From: Planctomycetaceae bacterium
GTDB lineage: Bacteria > Planctomycetota > Planctomycetia > Planctomycetales > Planctomycetaceae
Direction: 5' to 3'
Length of the DNA stretch: 64,000 nucleotides
NCBI GenBank assembly: GCA_021732785.1
Contig: JAKFUG010000007.1
Location: forward strand, 1-64,000
Both the position numbers and the translations under genes were made by a program. The notes under the pieces are model-generated. The model was not told where the DNA came from, did no database searches, and saw only the letters and a program-made list of their open reading frames with translations. Positions 28,385-37,727 of this stretch are shown piece after piece; within the stretch, counting starts at the first letter, position 1; every line of letters begins with the position of its first letter.

Positions 28385-29229
28385 ACGCAGGATGGATTTC
28401 CTTATCGTTTGACGATGCTCTCGAGCAGCATTGGAGAACTGCCATTCCGTTGATGAACGACCGTGGGCTGGTTGGGACGTTCTATGTGCATCTGTCCGCG
28501 CCGGGGTTTCTTCGCCATTCGGATCAATGGCGGAATGCCGCAAGGGCGGGCCACGAACTCGGTAACCACACGGTTTTTCATCCGGCCGTTTCCTCGAAAG
28601 CGTGGGTCCGCCCCGGCAATGCGATTGAGCATTACACTCTCGATCGCATGCGGATGGAATTAGAGTTCGCGAACGAATGGCTCTCCCAGATCGACGGGCA
28701 ATCGGAGAGAACCTTTGCCTATCCGTGCTCAAATTCATTCATCGGTCGGCAAGGCTGGATCCATCGGTCACTCGCAGCGCTGCATCTTCACCGAACGCGG
28801 CTGACCACCTGGGTGGATCGATTGCATCTGGACATTGGATCGACTCGGCAATCGTACGCCAATCTGGTGGGGGAACTGTTCGTCGCCGGCCGCGGCGGGG
28901 GTTTGGCTCGCCATGATCGAATCCCGCCCGTGAGTGAATGGTCGCGCACGAACCTGCTCAGCGTGGCAGTCGAAAACGGGACGTTGGGTGAACTGCAACA
29001 CTTCGTCAACACCACTGTTGAGAGCGGTAGGTGGGCGATTCTTCAGTTTCATGGCGTCGGTGGCGGACACCGGATGGATTGCTCCGAACTTGTCTTTGCG
29101 GAATTCATCCGCTGGCTGGGACAAGAACACGCATCGCGGGTGATCACCGTTCTGGACGGGGCACGTCGACTGTGGCCGCAGTGGAGCACAAAATCAATCC
29201 CCGCGGTCGAAATGAAAACGATTCCATGA
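28381..29229 (+). CDS. Polysaccharide deacetylase (NodB homology)
   Basis: 282 aa from ATG 28381, overlapping the previous stop as ATGA. WISLSFDDALEQHWRTAIP carries the metal-binding and catalytic Asp pair of NodB domains (SFDD), and GHELGNHTVFHP holds the metal-binding histidines (HxxxH). FAYPCSN and GRWAILQFHGVGG correspond to later motifs. There is no signal peptide, so it would act in the cytoplasm on a lipid-linked or nucleotide-linked precursor, unlike the secreted chitin-type deacetylases. N-deacetylation of an amino sugar in the repeat is the probable reaction. Confidence 0.85.
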   Translation: MNAGWISLSFDDALEQHWRTAIPLMNDRGLVGTFYVHLSAPGFLRHSDQWRNAARAGHELGNHTVFHPAVSSKAWVRPGNAIEHYTLDRMRMELEFANEWLSQIDGQSERTFAYPCSNSFIGRQGWIHRSLAALHLHRTRLTTWVDRLHLDIGSTRQSYANLVGELFVAGRGGGLARHDRIPPVSEWSRTNLLSVAVENGTLGELQHFVNTTVESGRWAILQFHGVGGGHRMDCSELVFAEFIRWLGQEHASRVITVLDGARRLWPQWSTKSIPAVEMKTIP

Positions 29230-30257
29230 GCGATGTCGTTCCCAATCTCGTCTCCACAATCATTCCGGTCTTTAACCGGCCCAGGATGCTTCGGGAGGCC
29301 GTATCAACGGTCCTGAATCAGACTCACACTGACGTCGAAGCCCTCATCGTCGATGACGGTTCCACAGACGACACTCCCTACGTAGCCGAAGAGTTGGTTC
29401 GTCAATCACCCGAGCGCGTCCGCTTCTTCCGCAAGCCGAACTCCGGACCGGGGCCCTCCCGCGAAATGGGGCGGCTCGCGGCACGGGGGGAATTCATCCA
29501 ATATCTCGACAGTGATGACCTGTTACGCCCCGAGAAATTTGCCATCCAGGTTCAAGCCTTGCGAGAACGCCCCGAATGCGGAGCCGCTTACGGTTGGATC
29601 TGCGTGCATCCGTTTGGCAAATCGCCGTCAACCAAGCCGTACAAAGGTTCGGGCGAGCAGCGCGATTTCCTCTTTCCGAGGATTCTCGCGGATCGATGGT
29701 GGAATACGAACTGCCCTCTCTGGAGACGATCGTTGTGCGATTCACTCGGCCCGTGGAGCGATCTGAAGTGGTCGCAAGACTGGGAATATGACGCCCGCGC
29801 GGGAGCTTCAGGGACCAGGCTGGCATACTGCCCGCAGTGGGTTTGCGACGAACGGCATCATGGTGAGGCGCGGCACACAGCAACCGTCAATGGCTTGGAT
29901 CCCGTTCGGCTGAGCGAACGTCTGCGATTTCTGCAAATGGTCTTCGATCATGCGGAGAGTGCCGGAGTGGCTGCCGAAGCGCCCGATCGTGTCCACTTCA
30001 CTCGCTGGGTCTTTGCCATCGCCAGAAGCTGTGCCGCGGCAGGCTTGATCCCCGAAGCTCAGGCTTGCCTCGCACTGGCCGATCGCGCCGCGGGAAGCCA
30101 TCGCGGCGCCCGTCGTGGCTTCCGGAGTTTCGCCTGGTTATCGGCCACTGTCGGCTGGCGCGCCGCCGGTCGTTTCTCGTTATGGGGGCAGAAATGGAAA
30201 CGGCCCTCGTCCATGACATTATCCCAATCCTTCGCGGAAAGCCTGCAGAATTCGTGA
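29226..30257 (+). CDS. Family 2 glycosyltransferase
   Basis: 343 aa. I set the start at ATG 29226, which overlaps the deacetylase stop (ATGA); the longer frame runs through that gene. VSTIIPVFNRPRMLREAVSTV, ALIVDDGSTDDTPYVAEEL and EFIQYLDSDDLLRPEKF (DSDD, metal site) give a clear GT-A fold. WSQDWEYDARA later supplies acidic residues. The C-terminal 100 residues are helical and less conserved. Cytoplasmic, donor unknown. Confidence 0.88.
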   Translation: MSDVVPNLVSTIIPVFNRPRMLREAVSTVLNQTHTDVEALIVDDGSTDDTPYVAEELVRQSPERVRFFRKPNSGPGPSREMGRLAARGEFIQYLDSDDLLRPEKFAIQVQALRERPECGAAYGWICVHPFGKSPSTKPYKGSGEQRDFLFPRILADRWWNTNCPLWRRSLCDSLGPWSDLKWSQDWEYDARAGASGTRLAYCPQWVCDERHHGEARHTATVNGLDPVRLSERLRFLQMVFDHAESAGVAAEAPDRVHFTRWVFAIARSCAAAGLIPEAQACLALADRAAGSHRGARRGFRSFAWLSATVGWRAAGRFSLWGQKWKRPSSMTLSQSFAESLQNS

Positions 30258-30267
30258 TTCGGAATCC

Positions 30268-31215
30268 GTGTCAGTGACGGCCTTTCCCCCCCCGCGTGTC
30301 TCGGTGGTGATGAGCGTGTACAACGGCGAGGCTCATCTCCCCCGTGCTGTCGCCAGCATCCTTGCCCAGTCGTGGGCAGACTTTGAATTTCTCATTGTCG
30401 ATGACGGCAGCACGGACTCCACACCGGCATTACTCCACGAGATCGAGCAGTCTGATCACCGAGTCAAGGTGTTCACTCAAACCAACGTCGGTATCACCCG
30501 GGCGCTCATTCGTGGATGTGCCGAAGCGCGTGGCGAATACATTGCTCGTCAGGACGCCGACGATTGGTCCGCGCCGACTCGCCTCGATGAGCAAGTCGCC
30601 CTTCTCGATTCCGATTCGATAATCGGATTTGTTTCCTGCGCCACACAATATGTTGGTCCGAATGACGAACCGCTTGAGATCGTTTCGCGCAATGACTCAC
30701 CGGCCGAAGCGACGCGAAAATTACTTGATGAGAGAATGGGGCCGCCGGCACATGGCAGCGTGATGATGCGCCGCTCGATCTATGAACTGGCAGGGGGCTA
30801 CCGACCGGAATTCTATTACGGGCAAGACTCCGATCTTTGGCTGCGAATCGCCGAACGTTCGCTGATCGCTTACACTCAAGCATGCCTTTACACATATCGG
30901 CGTGACCTCCACAGCATCTCGGGGCGAATGGGCGGGTTGCAGCAGGCGTTTGGTGAACTTGGTCAACAATGCCGCGCGGTCCGAAAGCGGGGGCAGTCGG
31001 AGGAGACGATTCTCGCCACTGCCAACAACCTTTGTGAATTGGCTCGAAACCGTCTGCCTCAGAGCGTCTCACGCCGGGGCCAATCGTCGATGGCGTTCCT
31101 AATCGGTGCATCACTGCGAGCGCAACGCGACCCCCGTGCCATGGCATACTTTTGGCGCGCGGTGATGCTCTATCCTCTGAACTGGCGGGCCTGGTTGCGA
31201 CTTTTAACGTCTTAA
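30268..31215 (+). CDS. Family 2 glycosyltransferase
   Basis: 315 aa from GTG 30268, ten bases after the previous stop. RVSVVMSVYNGEAHLPRAVAS, EFLIVDDGSTDSTPALL and GEYIARQDADDWSAPTRLDEQ (DADD) are standard GT2 motifs. GPPAHGSVMMRRSIYELAGGY and YGQDSDLWLRIAE form the acceptor loop and catalytic region. Closely similar in layout to the preceding GT2, so a local duplication is possible though the sequences have diverged. Confidence 0.88.
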   Translation: MSVTAFPPPRVSVVMSVYNGEAHLPRAVASILAQSWADFEFLIVDDGSTDSTPALLHEIEQSDHRVKVFTQTNVGITRALIRGCAEARGEYIARQDADDWSAPTRLDEQVALLDSDSIIGFVSCATQYVGPNDEPLEIVSRNDSPAEATRKLLDERMGPPAHGSVMMRRSIYELAGGYRPEFYYGQDSDLWLRIAERSLIAYTQACLYTYRRDLHSISGRMGGLQQAFGELGQQCRAVRKRGQSEETILATANNLCELARNRLPQSVSRRGQSSMAFLIGASLRAQRDPRAMAYFWRAVMLYPLNWRAWLRLLTS

Positions 31216-31242
31216 GTCTTTCGTCCAGATCTGTGCATCAAC

Positions 31243-32472
31243 GTGAGTAATGTGAATATCGCACCGCTTCGCATTCTGGTCGCCGCAGATGTCCTTCCTG
31301 ATCCCAATGCCGGAGCTGCGGGCACCGTCGTGCAGATGAATCTCGCCTTGCGTCAAATTGGACACGACGTCGAGGAAATTTGGGCGCCGGAACTCGGCCG
31401 GCGCATCCGCCATGGCAATCTCCACTATCTGCTGGAATTACCCCTGGCCCTCCGCCGTGCGATGCGTAAACGTCTGAAACATCAACGGTACGATGTCGTG
31501 GAAATTCATCAGCCGCATGCTTATCTCGCGGCGGCTGATTTTCGCCGTCTAGGCACAACGGGAATCTTCGTGAATCGAAGTCATGGCCACGAGGTCCGCG
31601 CCTACGAAGTCGGTCGCGAATGGCGGCAGAACCTGCAAATGCCCGCACAACGCGGGATTCGTAAGTTCGCCTCGGATGCACTTCGTCTTTTGCTGGATCG
31701 ACAATGGGCAAGCATCGCCAAATCGGCGGACGCGTTTCATGTTTCCTGCCAGGAAGACGCAGACTTTCTTGTCACTCGCTATCAGGTTTCTTCCGAGCGA
31801 ATCGCAGTCATCTCACAGGGGATTCCGGAATCCTTTGTCGACATTCCTGCATCGCCGCTATCCCCTGCCCGACTCAAACGACTGCTTTATGTGGGACAAT
31901 ATACTTTTATCAAAGCTCCGGTGATGGTTGCCGCAGCCGTGTCGAGTCTGTTGACGAAACATCCCGACATGACGATGACGTGGGTTTGTGCCCAGCCCCA
32001 TCATGCCGAGGCGCGACAGTTCCTGATGCCGGCCGTTTGTGATCGCGTTACATTTTTAGACTGGATGCCGCAGGAGTCGCTGCAAGCCCTACTGGATGAG
32101 CACGGCATCTTTCTGTTTCCATCCTTCTTCGAAGGCTTCGGCAAGGCTCCATTGGAGGCCATGGCGCGCGGATTATGTGTCGTCGCCAGCAACGTCGGCG
32201 GTATGCGCGATTTCATTTGCGATGGAGTGTCGGGACGGCTTGTCCCTGCCGGTCAACCAGAATGGATGGTGCAAGCTGTCGAGTGGTTGATTTCCCACCC
32301 GGAAGAGGCCGTCGCGATGTCGCAGGCCGCCCGCGAAGCCGCGATCCGTCATCGTTGGGATGGCTGCGCCACGGATCTTGCCAACCATTATCGCCGATGG
32401 CTGATAACGAAGGATTCGTCGCGGAATACAGAGCAATTACACATTTCAGGAACGTTGCCGACTGATGGTTGA
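31243..32472 (+). CDS. Family 4 glycosyltransferase
   Basis: 409 aa from GTG 31243. ILVAADVLPDPNAGAAGTVVQ is the glycine-rich N-terminal loop; NRSHGHEVRAYE is an acceptor-side motif. The donor domain has RLLYVGQYTFIKAPVMV and LFPSFFEGFGKAPLEAMARG with both E-x7-E glutamates, then GMRDFICDGVSGRLVPAG. Typical cytoplasmic GT-B retaining transferase. Its last eight bases overlap the next gene. Confidence 0.88.
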   Translation: MSNVNIAPLRILVAADVLPDPNAGAAGTVVQMNLALRQIGHDVEEIWAPELGRRIRHGNLHYLLELPLALRRAMRKRLKHQRYDVVEIHQPHAYLAAADFRRLGTTGIFVNRSHGHEVRAYEVGREWRQNLQMPAQRGIRKFASDALRLLLDRQWASIAKSADAFHVSCQEDADFLVTRYQVSSERIAVISQGIPESFVDIPASPLSPARLKRLLYVGQYTFIKAPVMVAAAVSSLLTKHPDMTMTWVCAQPHHAEARQFLMPAVCDRVTFLDWMPQESLQALLDEHGIFLFPSFFEGFGKAPLEAMARGLCVVASNVGGMRDFICDGVSGRLVPAGQPEWMVQAVEWLISHPEEAVAMSQAAREAAIRHRWDGCATDLANHYRRWLITKDSSRNTEQLHISGTLPTDG

Positions 32473-33454
32473 AGTGAGTCGGAAGCCTGCGTTTGCCGCG
32501 AGTGGCGAGTCTGCGACAACGCGTTCGCAGTTCTTGCCAGCGGATATTTGCATTGCCATCCCCACTTACGGGCGCGACGAAGTCCTCGTGGAAACGATTC
32601 GGCTTTGTCTCAACCAAACGGTGACTGCCGGCGAGCTGATTGTTCTGGATCAGACGCCGGTTCACTCTCCCGAAGTCGAGCAGACGCTCGCGGCGTGGCA
32701 TCAATCCGGTCAAATTCGATGGGAGCGGCTGACGATCGCCTCGGTCCCCGCGGCCATGAATCGCGCACTGGAAATCGCTACCAAACCGGTCGTGCTCTTT
32801 CTTGATGACGATGTCATCGCGGCACAGGGCATCGTGGCCGCGCATGCCGCAGCGTATGAAACGGATGATGTCTGGATCGTGGTCGGTCAGATTATTCAAC
32901 CGTGGCAACAACCGACGGACGTCACACCGCGACCATCGCCAGCGGGAACATTGAGAGCCGATCTCGACTTTCCATTTCATTCCACTCGGGCCTGTTCCCT
33001 GCAGAATGTGATGGCCTGTCAAATGTCGGTGCGACGCGATCGGGCCCTGATGGTCGGCGGGTTTGATGAGAACTTTGTCGGTGCCGCCTACCGCTTTGAA
33101 ACCGAATTCAGCCGCCGAATGCTTCGCGCCGGGGGAAGGGTTCTTTTTGAACCATCGGCGAGTGTTCGTCATTTACGAGCAACGCGCGGGGGCACACGAA
33201 TCCAGGGGAATCATTTGGCATCCGCCAGCCCGCGACATGGGGTTGGAGATTATTACTTTGCCATGCGACATGGTGTCTCTTCGGAAGTCGCCTGGTATTG
33301 CCTGCGGAGAATGATTCGCGAAGTCTGCACCAAATTTCATTTGCGACATCCGTGGTTCATTCCAGTAAAGCTCCTTGGTGAACTGCGTGCATTCCTGTGG
33401 GCATGCCGATTGGTTCAACAAGGTCCCGCTTTGCTCGGGACCAAACGCCCATGA
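32465..33454 (+). CDS. Family 2 glycosyltransferase
   Basis: 329 aa from ATG 32465, which overlaps the previous gene. ICIAIPTYGRDEVLVETIRLC and LIVLDQTPVHSPEVEQTL are the first strands; VVLFLDDDVIAAQGIV is the DxD metal site (DDD). MVGGFDENFVGAAYRFETEFS has the GFDE-x-F and ET(E)-type acceptor/catalytic motif of galactosyltransferase-like GT2 enzymes. The C-terminal helix has basic residues and may touch the membrane. Confidence 0.86.
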   Translation: MVEVSRKPAFAASGESATTRSQFLPADICIAIPTYGRDEVLVETIRLCLNQTVTAGELIVLDQTPVHSPEVEQTLAAWHQSGQIRWERLTIASVPAAMNRALEIATKPVVLFLDDDVIAAQGIVAAHAAAYETDDVWIVVGQIIQPWQQPTDVTPRPSPAGTLRADLDFPFHSTRACSLQNVMACQMSVRRDRALMVGGFDENFVGAAYRFETEFSRRMLRAGGRVLFEPSASVRHLRATRGGTRIQGNHLASASPRHGVGDYYFAMRHGVSSEVAWYCLRRMIREVCTKFHLRHPWFIPVKLLGELRAFLWACRLVQQGPALLGTKRP

Positions 33455-34611
33455 AGTTGCGAGTCGGATTTCTCACGTCGCATCCCATTCAATATCAAGT
33501 TCCCGTCTTTCGGCTTCTGGCGCAAGACGAGGAACTGGATTTCACCGTTTACTTCTGTCAAATCCCCGATGCGACCATGCAAGGCGCAGAGTTTAATGTC
33601 CCGTTTCAATGGGATCTGCCGCTGCTCGAAGGATACTCCTACACGGTCCTCACAAACGTCTCACGAAAACCGGGCGTCATGAGCTTTCAGGGTTGCGACA
33701 CTCCGGAAATTGCTTCCGTCATTCGAGCCGGCCATTTCGACGCCTTCGTGATCAACGGCTGGCATGTCAAAAGCAGCCTGCAGGCGTTGTGGGCCTGTAA
33801 GCGATTTGGCGTTCCTTGCCTCGTCCGCGGTGAAGCCAACGATCTCCGTCCCCGGGCCTGGTGGAAACGGTTCGTGCAACGCCTCCTCGTGCAGCAATAC
33901 GCAGGCTGCCTCGCGATCGGTAAGGCGAATGCCGATTTTTATCGATCACGCAGAGTTCCTCCCGAGCGGCTATTTTCCGCGCCATACTGTGTCGACAACG
34001 AACGCTTTGCCGTCGCCAGAGATTCGGCACGAGCAGCCGCAGCACGTCAGAAGTGGAGCATTCCTGCTCAACACGTTTGCTTCCTCTTTAGTGGAAAGTT
34101 GATCGCGAAAAAACGCCCCCTGGAACTTCTTCAGGCATTTCGCGATGCACAACTTGCCGATCACGCCACGCTTCTGATTGTAGGAGACGGTGCATTACGG
34201 GGGGTATGCGAGTCTTTTGCTCATGAGCACAATCTGAATGTGACGTTTGCCGGATTCTTGAATCAGACAGAAATCCTCGACGCTTACTCCGCCTGCGATT
34301 GCTTGATCCTGCCCTCGGATGCCGGCGAAACGTGGGGGCTTGTCGTGAATGAAGCGATGGCGGCGGGAAAACCGGCGATTGTCAGCGATCGGGTTGGTTG
34401 CGCTCGGGATCTGATCGTTCCGAACGAGACCGGCGCTGTTTTCCCGTGCCATGACACCCGTGCGCTAGCCGCTTTACTCAGACATTATTCGATTTGCCGC
34501 GACGCGCTCCGCACGATGGGCGAACGCGCTTTGAGGCACATCGCACAGTATTCTCCACAGAGGGCTGCCGATGGCATTATTGAAGCCGTTCGCCGCGTCG
34601 CAAACACATGA
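33451..34611 (+). CDS. Family 4 glycosyltransferase
   Basis: 386 aa from ATG 33451 (ATGA overlap with the previous gene). RVGFLTSHPIQYQVPVFRLL is typical of a GT4 group in lipopolysaccharide loci. CFLFSGKLIAKKRPLELLQA and LPSDAGETWGLVVNEAMAAG are donor-side motifs with the two conserved glutamates; SDRVGCARDLI follows. No membrane segment. After it comes a 130-base gap, the longest inside the locus after the NusG gene, so a secondary promoter or an expression change could lie there. Confidence 0.88.
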   Translation: MKLRVGFLTSHPIQYQVPVFRLLAQDEELDFTVYFCQIPDATMQGAEFNVPFQWDLPLLEGYSYTVLTNVSRKPGVMSFQGCDTPEIASVIRAGHFDAFVINGWHVKSSLQALWACKRFGVPCLVRGEANDLRPRAWWKRFVQRLLVQQYAGCLAIGKANADFYRSRRVPPERLFSAPYCVDNERFAVARDSARAAAARQKWSIPAQHVCFLFSGKLIAKKRPLELLQAFRDAQLADHATLLIVGDGALRGVCESFAHEHNLNVTFAGFLNQTEILDAYSACDCLILPSDAGETWGLVVNEAMAAGKPAIVSDRVGCARDLIVPNETGAVFPCHDTRALAALLRHYSICRDALRTMGERALRHIAQYSPQRAADGIIEAVRRVANT

Positions 34612-34741
34612 TTGAATTGCCGCTGCATAAAGAGATGTTTGTGGCGGTTGTCGTCCCAGGCAACGTGGATTTGCGACTGCACGTCGTGACGTTCACAGCC
34701 GCGGCCGACGCTTGCCTTGACTGCGGCAGAACAGGTTAGCG

Positions 34742-36112
34742 ATGGAATACGCATACATAGCGCTGATTGTCTTTACAGGGATTGTGGCGCTGACCAATTG
34801 GCGGCTCGCGATCTTGCTTTGCCTGGCAATCGATGTCATCCGTGATCCGGTTCGCAAACTGAGCGAAGATCAACCCGTCTGGATTACCGTAGCAGGAGCA
34901 TTGCCCTGGCTTCTCGTGATGTTACGGGCCTTCAGCCAGGAGCAATCCGAACTGAAAACGATCTTGAAACGATTTCCACTTGCTTCACGGGTCCTGGGGC
35001 TGTTCCTCATCGCAATCGTCCCCGGGTTTGTCATTTCCTGCGTCAGCTATTCTTCCGGATACACCTTGGCCGTCATCGGCACGGCGTCTTATCTCGGCCC
35101 GTTTGTCGGTCTTGCGCTGGGGTACCTCTTCATCGATGATGAGTCCACGATCACGCGATTCTTGACACTCTACGTTGCCATCAACAGCGTGATGATGATC
35201 GGAACTGTGCTGGAGTTCGCCCACGTGACGTTTCCGGGACTGGGTGGGATTCGCGTCGACTGGATCCGTTATCGCGACGGGTACATTGTCGATTTGATCT
35301 CGGGCTTTTACCGGAGCCCGGATGTCATGGGATTGCATGCGGCCCACATCATGATGTTCGGACTGATTCTTGCCTCTCGATCGAAACCGGCAATTGCGCT
35401 CATGTGGCTCACGGGCGTGTTGTGGGGAACCGCGTGCATCCTCTTGTGCGGCCGCCGCAAAATGATCGCGATCCCGCTGGTGTTCCTCGCAACTTACCTG
35501 GTCCTGTCCTTATTCTATGGGTCGGCAAAGCGTGTGCGGACGTTGACCGGGGTCGTGATTGCACTCGTGTTCGTCGTGGCCGTGTTGATGTTTTCCAATA
35601 CGGGACTTCAATGGGCCGAGTATGGAGAATATGCCTCCACGACGCTGAGTGAAATGCCCGATCGACTCAACGAGAATGTGGTCGGGGGCATTTTTGAATC
35701 CGTGAAACAGAGCGGAATTCTCGGTGCCGGATTAGGGACGGGAACGCAAGGACGATATTACGTCGGCGTGCGGACGGGCAAGAATGCCCGCGGTTGGCAA
35801 GAGGATGGACTGGGCCGTCTGATTCTTGAAGTGGGCGTCCCGGGTTTCCTTTTGTTCCTGTTCGCCGGTATCAACCTCGTGCTGTCATTTCGTCGCGCTT
35901 TGGATTTGGTTCCACGCGAATCGTCCGTTCGCGATCTCCAGCTTTTATTGCTGGGAGTTGTTGCCGGAGATCTTGCGTCATTTATCGTCGCGCATCAACA
36001 TTTTAGTGGTGATCCCGTGAGCGCCCTGATCGTAACGTTGATTGGAGGAGCCGTGCTTGGTGCGCCACGCGCTTGGGCAAGCAGGAATCTCGACGAGGCG
36101 ATTCGTCATTAG
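34742..36112 (+). CDS. O-antigen ligase/polymerase-like membrane protein (WaaL/Wzy family)
   Basis: 456-aa polytopic protein with about ten to twelve hydrophobic segments. The long periplasmic loop has GAGLGTGTQGRYYVG and GWQEDGLGRLILEVGVPGFL, the pattern of the Wzy_C/O-antigen ligase superfamily. Because the locus exports glycan with Wzm/Wzt, which needs no Wzy polymerase, a ligase moving the finished chain to its carrier is the more economical reading. A polymerase cannot be excluded, and no Wzx flippase or Wzz is present. Starts at ATG 34742 after a 130-base gap. Confidence 0.85.
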   Translation: MEYAYIALIVFTGIVALTNWRLAILLCLAIDVIRDPVRKLSEDQPVWITVAGALPWLLVMLRAFSQEQSELKTILKRFPLASRVLGLFLIAIVPGFVISCVSYSSGYTLAVIGTASYLGPFVGLALGYLFIDDESTITRFLTLYVAINSVMMIGTVLEFAHVTFPGLGGIRVDWIRYRDGYIVDLISGFYRSPDVMGLHAAHIMMFGLILASRSKPAIALMWLTGVLWGTACILLCGRRKMIAIPLVFLATYLVLSLFYGSAKRVRTLTGVVIALVFVVAVLMFSNTGLQWAEYGEYASTTLSEMPDRLNENVVGGIFESVKQSGILGAGLGTGTQGRYYVGVRTGKNARGWQEDGLGRLILEVGVPGFLLFLFAGINLVLSFRRALDLVPRESSVRDLQLLLLGVVAGDLASFIVAHQHFSGDPVSALIVTLIGGAVLGAPRAWASRNLDEAIRH

Positions 36113-37727
36113 CATCCGATTACCACTCTTGTTGATCGATATTTTGTGTGTGCTCACACCGATCATGACTGCGCTTTCGTTGTATGCTCCCGTTTTTTTA
36201 CGTTCCGACTCACAGTCGATTTATATTTCTCGGCAAGGATCGGATTGGAATGGCGGCCGATCGGAAGCAACCGCATTCGCCACGATCCAATACGCACTCG
36301 ATCGCGCGCAGCCGGGCGATCGGATTTTCATCGCGCCGGGAACTTACTACGAACGGCTCCATTTGCGACGCGGCGGCACCGAGAAATTGCCCGTGTCGAT
36401 CAAGGCGATCACTCCCGGAAGCGTTGTCATTACGGGTGAGCGACCAGAAAATATCCCTCGGGGCTGGGCATGGCGCGAAGAAGGCGAAGGCATTTTCTCG
36501 ACGGCCATTGACCAACCCGTCTATCGCTTGAATCACAGTGATTTCACCTGTTTTCGACTGCCCTGGGGTGGAAGCACGGCATTGCGGAAAATGGTCGCCA
36601 AACCCGGCGCATGGAGCGCTTTCTGCGAAGAGAACGGACGACTTTACCTCTACTTGAAAGAGGGAAAACATCCCGCAACGGAAGAGCTGCGGACCCATCG
36701 TCCGGCTCCGGCCCCGCGCGAGTGGGGGGAATTCAAATCGGCGACGGTCTGGATCGAGGCCGATCACGTGCGGCTGGAGGGGTTGCACATGGACTTTGGA
36801 ATCGGGGCCGCAGTCCACATTGGGGATGCCGACGATGTTGAAATCCGCGATTGCGTCTTGACCGGTTCAACGTTTGGCGTGAAGTCCAGCGGCGGAGAGA
36901 AGCCCGCCCGTCGTATCAGCATCGAAAACTGCCTTTATCATAACTATCCGCAATATCACTGGCTTAAAGATTGGCTGAGTTGGGATGAAGTTTATTCTGC
37001 TTACCCATCGTCTTCGTTGGCTTCGAGCGTTGACGCGCCGTTACAAGTGCGAAACTGTCTCGTCACTCACGCGGGTGATGCCCTGCAGATTTCGCCCCGC
37101 GCCAATCAGGACCGTATGCCAACGACGATGGAAGGGAATTGGCTGGCGTTCTGTACGGACGATGCGATCGAGTTCGACGGCGATGGCTGCCGGATCGATG
37201 TTCGCAACAACCTGATCTATGAAGCTCACCAGAATCTGGGGTTCAGCCCCGTGACTGTGGGTCCGATTCAAGTCCACAACAATCTCTTTGCCCATGCGCG
37301 AGCTGGCATCAATGGTTCCCAGATCAAGCTGATCAATAATCGTCCGAGTGATCGCACGCAGAACATCTCCGTCCGCGAAAACGTTTTTGTCGGTGATTGG
37401 CTCTGCTGGTATAACGATTCGTTCTTCAGCAATGTTGTCATCGACAGCAACCAATTCTACGTACGCCGGGAAGCGAGCCCACCTTGGCCGAAAACGGGAG
37501 TCGAAGTGGGAGAGCATCAGGTCGTAATTCAATCGGAACCTCAACGACCGGAGGACACCCTGGCGGCGTGGTATCACCGCGAAAACCAACCGGACTGGGT
37601 CCACACGGTTCTCGATCGACGGCCGGGGCCGGCCTGGTTTCGAGCCGAGGATCATCCGGCGACCAAAGATCTCATCTTCTGGAAGAATCGATTACAACAG
37701 CTCCTTCTGACGGTCGAACCCCGTTGA
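36060..37727 (+). CDS. Membrane-anchored or secreted right-handed beta-helix protein
   Basis: About 555 aa. The frame opens inside the previous gene; GTG 36060 or TTG 36042/36057 could start it. A hydrophobic N-terminal segment (LPLLLIDILCVLTPIMTALS region) is a signal peptide or anchor. DRAQPGDRIFIAPGTYYERL is a typical start of parallel beta-helix repeats, and many Asn-rich short repeats follow (VRNCLVTHAGDALQISPRAN, EFDGDGCRIDVRNNLIYEA). Beta-helix proteins in glycan loci are often polysaccharide lyases, epimerases or hydrolases acting in the periplasm. No catalytic residues can be assigned here. It would act on the exported chain. Confidence 0.72.
   Translation: MRHALGQAGISTRRFVISIRLPLLLIDILCVLTPIMTALSLYAPVFLRSDSQSIYISRQGSDWNGGRSEATAFATIQYALDRAQPGDRIFIAPGTYYERLHLRRGGTEKLPVSIKAITPGSVVITGERPENIPRGWAWREEGEGIFSTAIDQPVYRLNHSDFTCFRLPWGGSTALRKMVAKPGAWSAFCEENGRLYLYLKEGKHPATEELRTHRPAPAPREWGEFKSATVWIEADHVRLEGLHMDFGIGAAVHIGDADDVEIRDCVLTGSTFGVKSSGGEKPARRISIENCLYHNYPQYHWLKDWLSWDEVYSAYPSSSLASSVDAPLQVRNCLVTHAGDALQISPRANQDRMPTTMEGNWLAFCTDDAIEFDGDGCRIDVRNNLIYEAHQNLGFSPVTVGPIQVHNNLFAHARAGINGSQIKLINNRPSDRTQNISVRENVFVGDWLCWYNDSFFSNVVIDSNQFYVRREASPPWPKTGVEVGEHQVVIQSEPQRPEDTLAAWYHRENQPDWVHTVLDRRPGPAWFRAEDHPATKDLIFWKNRLQQLLLTVEPR

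Noticed and set aside
34635-34739. 34-codon ORF starting MFVAVVVPGNVD in the gap before the ligase-like gene
   Set aside because: Too short to judge, no ribosome site, no hydrophobic or domain pattern that repeats a known small protein.
34742-36112. Reading this membrane protein as a Wzy polymerase
   Set aside because: Possible, but the Wzm/Wzt exporter and lack of Wzx and Wzz favour a ligase; recorded as ligase/polymerase-like.
36120-36200. Tandem GTGTGTG/T-rich stretch as a promoter for the beta-helix gene
   Set aside because: It falls in the coding sequence for the hydrophobic signal segment, and base bias there explains it.
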